A stretch of 64,000 bases of DNA, from positions 1-64,000 of the forward strand of contig CATKYJ010000016.1 in the NCBI GenBank assembly GCA_949840885.1, given 5' to 3'. The DNA comes from an uncultured Acetatifactor sp. GTDB lineage: Bacteria > Bacillota > Clostridia > Lachnospirales > Lachnospiraceae. Below are positions 43,259 through 51,550 of the stretch, one piece after another; the stretch's first letter is position 1, and the number at the start of each line of letters is the position of its first letter. The notes beneath the pieces were generated by a model. That model had not been told where the DNA came from, searched no databases, and worked only from the letters and a program-made list of their open reading frames with translations. Position numbers and translations under genes: made by a program.

Positions 43259-43972
43259 CTATGGCTCCGACACGATAAGCTGCCTTGGGAATCCTGCTTC
43301 CGCAGCCAACGCCGCGGCCGCGGCCACATCGCCGATGTGTGCCCGGCCGTGGCTGTCGCTGGACAGGATGATGGGGCAGGAGAGGGCTTCGCAGGCTTGT
43401 AACAGCCGGATGGCGTTGGCCCGGCAGTCCTGGCGATAGCTGTCCGGAAGCAAAGACACATTGTTCAGCTCCGGCGTTACGCCAAAGGAGAGAGCGGCCT
43501 TTGCCAGCTCTCTGTAATCCACGGGAAAGCGAGAGTCGTCGCAGTGGCCGATGATTTTTACGTTAGGGTGGCGCATGGCGCGGATATAGACTTGCGTGTT
43601 CTCCGCTGCGGAGCCGGAAACGTAGATGGGGCGATGCATGCTGACGATACAGTAGTCAAGCCTTGCCAGAATCTCGTCGGGAATGTCCAGACCACCGTCC
43701 TTGTCCAGGATATTGGCCTCTGCGCCATAGCGCAGATGGACGCCGAAGCGTTTTGGCTCGCACAAAAACAGGCTGCGGAAATAGGACAGGCCTGCGCTGC
43801 CCGGGCTGGCCGGGCCGTGGTCGCTGATGCCCAGCACCTCCATCTGCCGTTTTGAGGCCTCCCTGGCCAGGTCGGTGATGCTGTCCGTGGTGCCGTGGCC
43901 GCTGGCGCAGGTGTGGGTGTGGAGATCGGTCTTTTGATATGTAATTGCGGGATTATGTATTGATTTTTCCAT
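43259..43972 (-). CDS. PHP-domain phosphatase (YcdX-like)
   Basis: 237 residues. The PHP metal-binding motifs are in order: KTDLHTHTCASGHGT (first His pair), GISDHGP, a Glu-containing GAEANILD, VSMHRP, IIGHCDDSRFP and SSDSHGRAHIG. The family contains trinuclear-metal phosphatases, histidinol phosphatases among them; this protein groups with the YcdX-like short form by the CASGHGTTD and SDHGP pattern. ATG at 43972 has AAGGAGATCG upstream. Convergent with rhaD; function in this cell not shown by context. Confidence 0.82.
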   Translation of the reverse strand: MEKSIHNPAITYQKTDLHTHTCASGHGTTDSITDLAREASKRQMEVLGISDHGPASPGSAGLSYFRSLFLCEPKRFGVHLRYGAEANILDKDGGLDIPDEILARLDYCIVSMHRPIYVSGSAAENTQVYIRAMRHPNVKIIGHCDDSRFPVDYRELAKAALSFGVTPELNNVSLLPDSYRQDCRANAIRLLQACEALSCPIILSSDSHGRAHIGDVAAAAALAAEAGFPRQLIVSEP

Positions 43973-44195
43973 ATGTTTATACGATCTCCTTGTCCGGCTG
44001 AAGGCTGTATACGGCATATGGGCCCTGGTAGGTCCATGCGGCAATTTCCCGGGCATATTCTATTGTCATGGGATGGATATGGTATTTGTCTTTCATACAA
44101 TCAGGCACGCTTCCTTTTCCGGGTTTGGGAAATAGAGCATCATGTCAACTTTTGATTCCATGTACGCCATAGCATACGAAATTATGGTGTATACA

Positions 44196-44738
44196 TTATA
44201 ACAGATCAGATATTTGGAGAATCAAGTCCCTGTAAATACATACAGGGATTTCGTCATCAAAGGTATACTGGTTTGTTCTTGACTCATCCTCAAAATCATA
44301 GACAGTAACGGTTTGGGTTATGGGGTTTACAATCCAATATTCCCTGACACCCGCTGTGCGGTATTTAAAAAGCTTGATGCCGTAATCCCTGTGGGAATCT
44401 GAGGGAGAAACGATTTCGATGATCCAGTCGGGTGCACCATTGCAGCCGTATTCATTCAGCTTATTTTTATCACAGATTACAGAAATGTCTGGTTCCACAT
44501 AGTTTTTTCCATCCGCACTCAAAAATACAGCAAAAGGCGCGGCAAAGACCTCACATGAGCCTTTTCTTGATTTGAGATACTGATAGATAGCAGCATGCAT
44601 GGCGCCGGATATTCTTTGATGTATCGTCTTGGGCGGAGCCATCATGTACATCTGCCCGTCTATGAGCTCTGCGCGCTGACTTTCGGGCAGGGCGTATATG
44701 TCCTCGATGGTATAGATCCTTTCCTGAGATAATGCCAT
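44196..44738 (-). CDS. Uma2-family (DUF820) PD-(D/E)XK nuclease-like protein
   Basis: 180 residues. Pattern of the family: RAELIDGQMYMMAPP (first Glu), YVEPDISVICD (Pro-Asp), PDWIIEIVSPSDSHRDYGIKLFKYRTAGVREYWIVNP with the ExxSP..K core of a PD-(D/E)XK-like site. Role unknown; such proteins are widely spread, often in many copies, and have been linked to DNA transactions only by fold. ATG 44738 follows GGGAGAAC. Adjacent genes are unrelated, in an accessory region. Confidence 0.8.
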   Translation of the reverse strand: MALSQERIYTIEDIYALPESQRAELIDGQMYMMAPPKTIHQRISGAMHAAIYQYLKSRKGSCEVFAAPFAVFLSADGKNYVEPDISVICDKNKLNEYGCNGAPDWIIEIVSPSDSHRDYGIKLFKYRTAGVREYWIVNPITQTVTVYDFEDESRTNQYTFDDEIPVCIYRDLILQISDLL

Positions 44739-44831
44739 TTGGTTCTCCCCTCTGCCTAAGGCTCTCAAAAATATATTGTGCTTCTTTGTATTTTTGATTA
44801 TACGGTGTAAATGGAATATTTTCAATCAATT

Positions 44832-45704
44832 TCAATCCCAAAAACGATTATTTAAAACTGGACCACCACACACAGCATCATTGCATCTGTCACAATATTT
44901 GTTACCGCAATGAGTAATATACGGATTCTTTTCTATATGTTTTTGACATACATTGACAATGGCTGTTGCCTTATAGCAAACCCAATCACTTTTTGCCACT
45001 GTAATTTTTTTCGCATAGCTGGACAATATGTCATTGAAATGCTCAAACCCCTTTGAACATCCTCCTGCCGATACAGGTATGACATTCCTTTCTCTGCCAT
45101 AAGCCCAGCGGATAAAAGGTGTTCTTCCTGCAGATTGCTCTGCAAAATGAATGATAGTTGCTGCATCAAGGCCGACTCCTATTAAAAGGACATATCCATC
45201 ATTGTCACACAGCTGTTTTAACGGCGCATATACATTTTTAGGTGTTTGACCACTGACGAGCTTCTGAGCATTATCACCTAATGCGGTAAAAGAATTAAGT
45301 GGGTGATTTCCTCTTACGCTTTTCTCGTCATTCAGCACATATTGGGAAAATATGCCCATATCTTCGGTAGAAATTTCTTTACTTGTTATATCAAAAGGCG
45401 CTATGTCAGTATCGGCTATTTCTAAAAAGTATGAATAATCCCCAGCTCCATTGTTTGCGGGCATATACTTGGCCCCAGGTCTTGTTTCATAGATATCTGA
45501 AAAAGTCGGTACCATTATTGTACATTTCTGCTCTAAAAAAGCATTCATTATGCCGTTTATACCGCACTTGATATCTGCGCCGAAAGATTTCATTGATGCA
45601 TGAATACATACTTCTGAACCGTTGAGCCCTAATTCTGTAATCGCATTGATAAAATCCGGCATATCTAACTCTATAGAATTTTGTAGCGTATTTACCTGAT
45701 TCAT
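44832..45704 (-). CDS. AAC(3)-family N-acetyltransferase
   Basis: 290 residues. Matches the aminoglycoside 3-N-acetyltransferase / YokD fold: CIHASMKSFG near the N-terminus (acetyl-CoA site), IMVPTFSD, and the signature RGNHPLNSFTALGDNA with the catalytic His. Family members modify 3-amino groups of aminoglycosides, but many chromosomal relatives have no proven substrate. A C-terminal segment carries paired Cys (HCGNKYCDRCNDAVCGG), possibly metal-binding, not typical of resistance enzymes. GGAGAAATTGAAA precedes the ATG. A 39-codon ORF ends 4 bp upstream. Confidence 0.85.
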   Translation of the reverse strand: MNQVNTLQNSIELDMPDFINAITELGLNGSEVCIHASMKSFGADIKCGINGIMNAFLEQKCTIMVPTFSDIYETRPGAKYMPANNGAGDYSYFLEIADTDIAPFDITSKEISTEDMGIFSQYVLNDEKSVRGNHPLNSFTALGDNAQKLVSGQTPKNVYAPLKQLCDNDGYVLLIGVGLDAATIIHFAEQSAGRTPFIRWAYGRERNVIPVSAGGCSKGFEHFNDILSSYAKKITVAKSDWVCYKATAIVNVCQKHIEKNPYITHCGNKYCDRCNDAVCGGPVLNNRFWD

Positions 45705-45708
45705 ATTT

Positions 45709-45828
45709 TCAATTTCTCCAATTACTGATTATGATGTTTGATAAGGCGGTTTTGGGAATTCCTCCAAACCTTGTGCGACAATTTCGGATTAAGGGCGGTA
45801 ACGAGTTTTGGGTGGTCTGTCTTGGCAT
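45709..45828 (-). CDS. 39-residue ORF upstream of the AAC(3) gene (possible leader peptide)
   Basis: MPRQTTQNSLPPL... of 39 residues, basic, no hydrophobic segment. It has a strong site (CGGAGGACATT before the ATG) and ends 4 bp before the acetyltransferase start, so the two are probably translated together. It may be a regulatory leader, or the debris of a mobile-element gene; I do not recognise it. Confidence 0.4.
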   Translation of the reverse strand: MPRQTTQNSLPPLIRNCRTRFGGIPKTALSNIIISNWRN

Positions 45829-45873
45829 AATGTCCTCCGTTTCCGACAGCCAGCCCTACTATTCCGTAGGTTT

Positions 45874-45903
45874 ATTGTACCACATGGGGCGGCTGTCTGT
45901 ACA
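45874..45903 (-). promoter_or_regulatory. promoter for the leader ORF and AAC(3) gene
   Basis: On the - strand: TGTACA (45898-45903), 18-bp spacer, TACAAT (45874-45879) with an extended TG. It lies 45 bp before the 39-codon ORF. The rest of the gap up to the ICMT gene at 46029 shows nothing else clear. Confidence 0.5.
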
Positions 45904-46028
45904 GTCTTCCTTGCTTCTTTACCGCCTGTCAAAATGACGGTTGTCATTGTAATTGAAGTAGAAAAATCTGTTTCTGTGTGTTATACTGGTCTTATCAAAA
46001 ATACTGTTCCTACAAGAAAGAAAACAGA

Positions 46029-46601
46029 ATGAAAATTATAGGGTTACTGATACTTGCGGTGTTTTATGCGGTGTACATTAGCAAGATGATAGTGCAAAAA
46101 AGAAAAGGCATACAGACAGACCAAATAGCAAAAGGCAAGCAGAAAACAAAAGTATTCTACATTGAGCTGGTTATGAAAATAGCCACTTATTCCGTGGTTG
46201 TGGCAGAGGTCCTCAGCCTGTTTTTGGCTCCCCCATATCTGCCGCAGACGCTCGTTGTGGTTGGTGTGGTTCTTGGCTTTATCGGAGATATTCTTTTTAC
46301 TGTATCAGTCGTAACAATGAAAGACAGTTGGCGGGCTGGCATAGCAGAAAACGATAAAACAGAAATCATTACCAGTGGGATTTACAGCATTAGCAGAAAT
46401 CCCGCTTTTTTAGCTTTTGATTGTGTTTATATTGGTCTGTTGCTTATAGCCTTTAACTGGGTTTTGTTGGTGTTTTCTGTCTTTGCTATGACAATGCTTC
46501 ATCTGCAAATACTACAAGAAGAAAGGTTTTTGTCAAAAACATTTGGGGCAGAATACAACGTCTACAAAAATAAAGTCCGAAGGTATCTCGGACGGAAATA
46601 A
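46029..46601 (+). CDS. isoprenylcysteine carboxyl methyltransferase-like membrane protein
   Basis: 190 residues with about four or five hydrophobic segments. The C-terminal part has the ICMT/PEMT pattern: GIYSISRNPAFLAFDCVYIGL (the RxP motif that lies by SAM) and LQEERFLSKTFGAEYNVYKNKVRRYLG (EE..L...G..Y..Y). Bacterial members methylate lipids or unknown substrates at the membrane. The first methionine at 46029 is used; no strong Shine-Dalgarno is visible (AAGAAAGAAA). The next 229 bp (46602-46830) hold no gene I can support. Confidence 0.85.
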   Translation: MKIIGLLILAVFYAVYISKMIVQKRKGIQTDQIAKGKQKTKVFYIELVMKIATYSVVVAEVLSLFLAPPYLPQTLVVVGVVLGFIGDILFTVSVVTMKDSWRAGIAENDKTEIITSGIYSISRNPAFLAFDCVYIGLLLIAFNWVLLVFSVFAMTMLHLQILQEERFLSKTFGAEYNVYKNKVRRYLGRK

Positions 46602-46830
46602 TTCCAGTTCACGCCGGGTAATGTGCCCACATTACCCCACAAAATCAATCCATAGCTCCCGGCGCTTGCATTCCCGGTGGCTGGCTTCCGGCGTTTCCCG
46701 GGGTTTTTCTGGCAGTCACATTCTTCCGGGTGGCGGTCACATCCGAATAGTGTTTTGCCCTCCGGGAAGTAGGCTTCTTTGGGCTTGGTATTTATGCTTA
46801 AAGAACATTTTTTCAAGAGGGGAATATGCA

Positions 46831-47115
46831 TTGACCCATGGGGACAGAATTTGGTACGCTGTTACTGCGGAAATCGGAGAGGAGCTGCAGGTGGGATTTG
46901 TTAAGTCTGGGGACGAGAGTTTGAACCAGGTTTATTATTCCGTGCACAGCCTGCGCCAGGAGGGCGAAGCGTTGGAATGCGTTGCCTCTACTAAGTTCGC
47001 AGATCCTGTAGAGCCCGGAACTTATAGGCTGTTTCTCCGGGCGCCGGAGGGCGCTCTGGAAAATGTAAGAGGCAGTATTTCCATCGGATTTGAAGCGGAA
47101 GCAGAGGCATATTAG
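46831..47115 (+). CDS. hypothetical 94-residue protein
   Basis: TTG start at 46831 after AGAGGGG; reads MTHGDRIWYAVTAEIGEELQ..., acidic, no membrane segment, two halves rich in Glu (VYYSVHSLRQEGEALE). No recognised family. The reading frame extends upstream to 46543 but that part overlaps the ICMT gene end and is Ser/Arg-rich, unlike a real protein. May be a genuine small gene or the rear part of a decayed one. Confidence 0.4.
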   Translation: MTHGDRIWYAVTAEIGEELQVGFVKSGDESLNQVYYSVHSLRQEGEALECVASTKFADPVEPGTYRLFLRAPEGALENVRGSISIGFEAEAEAY

Positions 47116-47224
47116 AGAAGATTTTCATTGAATGCGGCGATTGTGGCCGGGCAGGTATCTTGTTGAAAAGCTTATTTGCAAGTGTCTGCGGCTTTCGGAT
47201 TGCTGCCGTGAAAGGGCAAGGGAA

Positions 47225-47713
47225 ATGGGGCAGATTGAAATTTTATTTGGTGAAGTGGAAAAGGCGGTTTCCGTGATGCGCGCGGTTGCTGCGTGGGGGC
47301 GGGGGCGGGGATACCGAGTCTGGCCTGATGAATGGCTGACAGAGGAAGAGCTGATTACTCCCAATGCCCGGCCGGAGAATTTCTGTATCGGAATGATGGC
47401 CGGAGAGATTGTCTGTGCCTTTATTTTGCAATGGGCGGACTCGGACTACTGGCCTGATGCTCCCCAATATGAGGCTGCGTATCTGCATAAATTCTGCGTG
47501 CGCCGCAAGTTTGCCGGGATGGGCATGACAGGCCTTGTCACGGAAGCGCTCCGGGCAGAGTGCCGCAAACGCGGCATCCAATATATTCGCCTGGATACCG
47601 GATTAGATGAGGAGGCAGTCAAAAGCATTTATTTAAACGCTGGCTATAAAATCGTGGACGTCATAGATTGCCGGAACGGAAGAGCAATGGCATTGTATGA
47701 GTTGGAGGTGTAG
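47225..47713 (+). CDS. GNAT-family acetyltransferase
   Basis: 162 residues. The acetyl-CoA binding core is visible: EAAYLHKFCVRRKFAGMGMTGLVTEALRAECRKRGIQ (motif A, with R/Q-x-x-G-x-G/A spacing RKFAGMG) and LDTGLDEEAVKSIYLNAGYKIV (motif B). Substrate unknown. ATG 47225 is preceded by AAGGGCAAGGGAA, a weak site; a longer frame from 47132 exists without support. Stands alone in the accessory region. Confidence 0.78.
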   Translation: MGQIEILFGEVEKAVSVMRAVAAWGRGRGYRVWPDEWLTEEELITPNARPENFCIGMMAGEIVCAFILQWADSDYWPDAPQYEAAYLHKFCVRRKFAGMGMTGLVTEALRAECRKRGIQYIRLDTGLDEEAVKSIYLNAGYKIVDVIDCRNGRAMALYELEV

Positions 47714-48141
47714 CAGTGCCGGATCGACGGTTGTTCCGGTTTGAGGCCATTTCACGACAGTTCCTTTAATTGAGGCTCAGAATGAGGGGGTAAGACTTAA
47801 TACCTTAGTGCTGAATAAGCTGGCGCTTTGACTTTTGACGCGAATTATATTGCGATGTCGCAAGGAAATGAACAGAAGAGAGATACCTGTAACCCCATAA
47901 AAAATATTTGGTGTCGATTTATCTTTTTGATTATAGTATTACCAATTCCCATGGTCTTATACAGGAATGTCTGATTTTTTGTCCCCAAAATAAAGCATCT
48001 CGGCTGCTCTTTTCCGTGGGCTCTGCCCACACCTGGCCTCTGGAATAAGATTGAGTTTTCCGGAAATACTATAGATGCCGACGGAATAAGGCTGGGGACA
48101 GTGGCATCTTTCCATAGTGCCCTGCCCCAGGCTTTCCTTTT
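47714..48141. other. intergenic stretch without gene
   Basis: About 430 bp between the GNAT gene and the IS256 remnant. I see no credible reading frame, terminator or RNA gene, only scattered short inverted repeats. Confidence 0.5.
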
Positions 48142-48249
48142 TTACAGATATTGTGTCAGCCGTTCCCCGTAGAGAACTGTGAGCTGGCCAATCACCTGGT
48201 CCCAGTTGCGGTACCGCTGTGTCCACTTGTTCGCCACATTCTGGTTATT
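48142..48249 (-). pseudogene. IS256-family transposase, C-terminal remnant
   Basis: The last 35 codons (NVANKWTQRYRNWDQVIGQL, then TVLYGERLTQYL and TAA at 48142-48144) look like the C-terminal end of IS256/mutator-type transposases (K-W-T-x-R-x-x-x-W). A stop lies immediately upstream in frame, so only this fragment remains. Confidence 0.65.
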
Positions 48250-48389
48250 TTATGTACCATGATTATAACTTAAACATGTTTATTATATCATGAAAAGCCC
48301 CCGCATCAATGCGCGGTCTTAAAGGATTGAATGAATATTCTGCTTAGTTCTTTCAATGTATCATTCGCTATGAAGTTTTTTGCTCGGTT

Positions 48390-48620
48390 TCAGATGCCCA
48401 GTTCTTTCATGGCCTCTTCGGAAGATACAAACTCATGACAATCTGGGTTGTTCTGAATCTGTTCAAGCATGGCAAGATCAATCTCGTCAGGTTCTTCTTC
48501 CGGAATGGAATCCCATTCCCGTTTCCGGAAAGTGACCTGGATTATTTCCCAAAAGCGTGCAGCATCCTTTTCGTCCATTATGGTGACGGCTCCTATGATT
48601 CGTTCCTTTATATTAGACAT
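48390..48620 (-). CDS. probable antitoxin of a RelE-type pair
   Basis: 76 residues, acidic (EEEPDEIDLAMLEQIQ). Encoded 13 bp after the RelE-like toxin on the same strand, with a good GGAGGTG site before ATG 48620. It begins MSNIKERIIGAVTIMDEKDA; no known DNA-binding motif is obvious. By position and charge it should neutralise the toxin. The toxin-first order differs from the usual antitoxin-first order. Confidence 0.7.
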   Translation of the reverse strand: MSNIKERIIGAVTIMDEKDAARFWEIIQVTFRKREWDSIPEEEPDEIDLAMLEQIQNNPDCHEFVSSEEAMKELGI

Positions 48621-48633
48621 ATAAGCACCTCCA

Positions 48634-48864
48634 TTATTTATAAACCTGTCCACGGTTATTTATTTGCTCTATCATTAGTATGATTCCATCATTACTGAAA
48701 ATTACCCTAAAGTTTCCCACACGAAGACGGTATCCAGAACGGCCCTGTAGCTTTACGACATCACCAGCTGGAAGATTATTGATCGCGTTAGTAATCCTAA
48801 GCTTAGTAGGTTGATCCTGTTTTTTCAGAAACTTAAGTGCTTCTTTGGAATACTGAATCTTCAA
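48634..48864 (-). CDS. RelE/ParE-superfamily toxin
   Basis: 76 residues. RelE fold pattern: MKIQYSKEALKFLKKQDQ at the start, KLRITNAINNLPAGD, then KLQGRSGYRLRVGNFRVIFSNDG with the core basic and aromatic residues (RLRVGNFRVIF), and a C-terminal IEQINNRGQVYK. Such toxins cleave mRNA at the ribosome or inhibit gyrase (ParE). TTG start with AAAGGGGG about 9 nt upstream. First gene of a two-gene operon with the next, smaller, acidic protein. Confidence 0.82.
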   Translation of the reverse strand: MKIQYSKEALKFLKKQDQPTKLRITNAINNLPAGDVVKLQGRSGYRLRVGNFRVIFSNDGIILMIEQINNRGQVYK

Positions 48865-49057
48865 TGATATGTTCCCCCTTTCCCTGAATTTTATTGAATC
48901 GCCGCAACGGTCTAATTCACCCCGCCATACAGCCGCCTATGCTCTGCCGCCCGGAAGAAGCAGTCAGGGTCGTTAAAGGCCTGCTGCAATGTCGCAACAA
49001 GTGTGATACACTTTTTGTGTTACCGCCCCTATACCGGTACGGAAAGGGGGTGTTCTG
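48865..49057. other. intergenic stretch with a short coding-like remnant
   Basis: On the - strand around 48915-49000 a short open stretch reads VATLQQAFNDPDCFFRAAEH before a TAG; it looks like the end of a lost gene but I cannot name it. No other feature seen. Confidence 0.3.
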
Positions 49058-49143
49058 ATGGATATACTATTATCCTTTTTTTCTCCGTATTGGCCAGTGT
49101 AGTCGCCTACTACCTGTGCAAGTGGCTTGACGGGGACGAATAG
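49058..49143 (+). pseudogene. small hydrophobic (holin-like/type I toxin-like) protein, frame broken at T7
   Basis: ATG 49058 follows AAGGGGGTG. The frame MDILLSFF stops early, but a change of one base in a run of seven T (49076-49082) gives MDILLSFF.SVLASVVAYYLCKWLDGDE, a one-TM peptide with charged tail as seen in short toxin-like proteins of Firmicutes. Could be a real decay, a slippage site, or a sequence error. Confidence 0.5.
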
Positions 49144-49183
49144 ACGGTAGCCAGGCCCGAAGGCCTGTATCGCCTCTACTGAT

Positions 49184-49312
49184 CAGAAAGACGTCACCAC
49201 TTATGAGAGCTACCCTTTTTCGACCTACACGAAAGGTCTGAAAGATTTGTTACAATGGCTTCTCACCAGGAATGGCAGGGATATCTGCATGGAATCCACT
49301 GGTAAATACTGG
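49184..49312 (+). pseudogene. IS110-family transposase fragment
   Basis: About 43 codons (KDVTTYESYPFSTYTKGLKD, then LLQWLLTRNGRDICMESTGKYW) match the N-terminal DEDD region of IS110 transposases (CMESTGKYW is typical). It has no start and is cut off afterwards. Confidence 0.7.
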
Positions 49313-49433
49313 ACAATAAATGCTATTTACAGCACCAATTTCATATTGTATAGCCCGATATTTCTAGGATGCAAAAAAGCCGTGAACCGTTGATTTTGCT
49401 GAAAAATCCCGGATTTGCGGCTTTCATCAAAAA

Positions 49434-49507
49434 TGGAAGCAAAGGGGCTCGAACCCTTGGCCTCCCGCTAGTCAGGCGAGCGCTCATCCCAGCTGAGCTA
49501 TGCTTCC
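49434..49507 (-). tRNA. tRNA-Val (anticodon GAC)
   Basis: On the - strand a full cloverleaf of 74 nt: acceptor GGAAGCA/TGCTTCC, D-arm GCTC..GAGC, anticodon stem CTCGC/GCGGG with loop CTGACTA (anticodon GAC), T-arm AAGGG-TTCGAGC-CCCTT, discriminator A. The 3' CCA is not encoded (ATTT follows) and position 37 is T, not the usual purine, so a degraded copy is possible. Confidence 0.75.
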
Positions 49508-49658
49508 ATGTCCATTACTATAACACAAATAAAGGAAAATGGGAAGAGGGAATTTGAATTAAATTTTTGCCTTAAATTTTGCGCTTATATTTTACCGCTG
49601 GCAGGCTGGACTCTGTGCCTGCCAGCGGTATTTCTATGTCTGGAATAAAAAAGGAAAA

Positions 49659-50549
49659 CTACCCCAGAATATCCAGCTCCTTGTAACCCTCCAGCCTCTG
49701 TCCGATAGCCTCCCAGTCCGCCCCAGAGCAGACGAACTTGCAGTCGTCCCAGATGCGCTTCAGCTCCGCCTGTATCTGCGGGATGTCCTCCGGGTTCTGG
49801 CCGGTGGTACGGACATAGTAATCGGGCAGCAGGGAGCAGCCGTTCATGAAGCACTCCGTCCGGTCAGGCTCCTTGCCGTTGCTCAGGGCGGCCAACAGGC
49901 GCAGATGGCTGTCTATGTATCCGTTGATCTGCAGATGCACGCCGAACATGCCGTTTAAGTCAAAGACCTGGAAAGGCGCCCCGCCTGGAACAGCAATCTC
50001 TCCGCCCGCATAAAAGGCTTCGGAGTCTCCGAATTCATAGAGGGCGTTGCAGATGTCCATCAGTTTGTTGTACTCTTCCTGCGTAATGGGCTTCCGGAAA
50101 GACTGGAACATGAGATCCACCGCATAGCCCAACTCTCCCAGCACCTCACAGCCGGGAAGTTTTCCCAGCCTGTCCCCCAGCTTTACCAGCCGGGCGATAG
50201 CCAGCAGATCCATGAGTCTCACCTGGATGTCTTCCATCTCTTCCGCTTTCTCCGTAATCTCATCGGAAATATCATTGTACACCAGCGTGCCGTCCTCCAA
50301 TGTACCAATGCGGTCAGAGCAGTCGTCCACCAGCTTTTCCCCCACCTTTTTATAGACTTTGTCACTGGCGCTGAAGATGGTGTCCGCCCGGTGCAGCCAG
50401 AGCACGGCCCGGTACAGATCTTTTTCGTCCATGGCGGCAGTGCCCATATCATAGTAAGCTCTGGCCAGCCCGGCCCAGTCCCGCTTCTCCTGACAGCTTT
50501 TCACTAGCTCCTCAGGATTCTTTACCTTTGATTTTGAAAATCCAAACAT
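49659..50549 (-). CDS. protein of unknown function, 296 residues
   Basis: Soluble, acidic. I do not recognise a family. The N-terminal ~100 residues (WAGLARAYYDMGTAAMDEKDLYRAVLWLHRADTIF) look like helical TPR-type repeats; the C-terminal part contains GGAPFQVFDLNGMFGVHLQI, a beta-rich stretch, and ends in a helical tail. ATG 50549 follows AAAGGAGTGG. Reads from a promoter at 50587-50622 that is copied upstream of the next regulator gene. Confidence 0.65.
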   Translation of the reverse strand: MFGFSKSKVKNPEELVKSCQEKRDWAGLARAYYDMGTAAMDEKDLYRAVLWLHRADTIFSASDKVYKKVGEKLVDDCSDRIGTLEDGTLVYNDISDEITEKAEEMEDIQVRLMDLLAIARLVKLGDRLGKLPGCEVLGELGYAVDLMFQSFRKPITQEEYNKLMDICNALYEFGDSEAFYAGGEIAVPGGAPFQVFDLNGMFGVHLQINGYIDSHLRLLAALSNGKEPDRTECFMNGCSLLPDYYVRTTGQNPEDIPQIQAELKRIWDDCKFVCSGADWEAIGQRLEGYKELDILG

Positions 50550-50586
50550 CGCAATCCCACTCCTTTGGTGTTCTATTTTATTCTTA

Positions 50587-50622
50587 TATTTTACTACAGA
50601 GGGGAAAGTAAGGCAAGAATTT
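50587..50622 (-). promoter_or_regulatory. 36-bp direct repeat, copy 1, containing a promoter
   Basis: Identical to 51551-51586. On the - strand it contains TTGCCT (50611-50616), exactly 17 bp, and TAAAAT (50588-50593), pointing at the gene ending at 49659. Confidence 0.65.
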
Positions 50623-50645
50623 TGCACGGAACCCCTATGTCTGAA

Positions 50646-51380
50646 TTATCGGTTTGTTTGAAAAAGCTCTACACTGTATTTGGCAGGATTATCTTTGTCG
50701 ATATAAACATTCGCATATAAATCTTCTTTTCGCTTAAAAGGCGACAAAACATAATAGTTGCTTACTGCTTTGTATTCCTTACCCTCATAAATAAATCGAC
50801 AGACAATTCTGCAGGTGATGTAGTTTGCCAGTCTAATCGCGACTGCCGGAATCAGATCCTCTATTTCGGAGTCCATACAAGCACCTGAATGTTTCAGGGC
50901 TTTCAATTTATTTTTGTCATATACCAGTTTGCCCATGGAAGCCAAAAACAATATCAGCCATACAGAAACATTGATTAACATGGGTTTCAATATAGCTGGA
51001 CTAAAAAAATTTCCGACAAGACCAACAGCTAATTCAGTCAATGCTACAAACAAACATACATTAGCACATATGGAGAATACATACTTTACAGGCTTAAGAT
51101 TGGCAATTTGCTTTTCCTTAAAAAGTTTGGAAATATTTTCCTCCGCTTTTCCTCTGTACTCCTCCGCCAGTATATGCTCCCCTGAAAAAAGTTCGTTCAA
51201 ACTAATACCCAGAACATCACACAAAGGCTGTAAAAGCGACACGTCCGGCATGCCTCTTCCGTTTTCCCATTTGGAAACTGCCTGATTGGTTATCTCTAAG
51301 GTTTCGGCAAGCTGCATTTGTGTCAGATTTTTTTCTTTTCTGCACTGTGCAATAAATGCACCTATTCTTTTCTGATCCAT
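50646..51380 (-). CDS. XRE-family transcriptional regulator with membrane segments
   Basis: 244 residues. Residues 1-60 are an XRE helix-turn-helix (FIAQCRKEKNLTQMQLAETLEITNQAVSKWENGRGMPDVSLL). Residues ~110-165 hold two hydrophobic helices; the rest is a beta-rich domain (FIYEGKEYKAVSNYYVLSPF, then YANVYIDKDNPAKYSVELF), likely extracellular or membrane-linked. ATG 51380 follows AAGGAGATTTATTGT. Membrane-linked HTH regulators of this type occur in Clostridia, with unknown signals. Lies inside a segment flanked by the 36-bp repeat. Confidence 0.82.
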   Translation of the reverse strand: MDQKRIGAFIAQCRKEKNLTQMQLAETLEITNQAVSKWENGRGMPDVSLLQPLCDVLGISLNELFSGEHILAEEYRGKAEENISKLFKEKQIANLKPVKYVFSICANVCLFVALTELAVGLVGNFFSPAILKPMLINVSVWLILFLASMGKLVYDKNKLKALKHSGACMDSEIEDLIPAVAIRLANYITCRIVCRFIYEGKEYKAVSNYYVLSPFKRKEDLYANVYIDKDNPAKYSVELFQTNR

Positions 51381-51447
51381 ACAATAAATCTCCTTTGCTA
51401 TATTTGTTTGACCGCAGTATATCAAAAAGAGAATCTATTTAGAACAT

Positions 51448-51479
51448 ACGAAGCGTTGATTCAGTACTAAACGCTTCGT
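51448..51479. repeat. 10-bp inverted repeat upstream of the XRE gene
   Basis: ACGAAGCGTT (51448-51457) and AACGCTTCGT (51470-51479) separated by 12 bp. No T-run on either side. A possible operator for the XRE protein. Confidence 0.6.
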
Positions 51480-51550
51480 TGAGCGCCGCAGATCTTCCTT
51501 TTGCATATATCGTTGTACAACAATGTGCTGTCCTCAAATATGCTTTGTTT

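Noticed and set aside
46562..46831. 89-codon - strand frame with Cys-rich stretch CDRHPEECDCQKNPGKRR
   Set aside because: Looks oddly protein-like and may be mobile-element debris, but it overlaps the ICMT end, lacks a ribosome-binding site, and matches no family I know.
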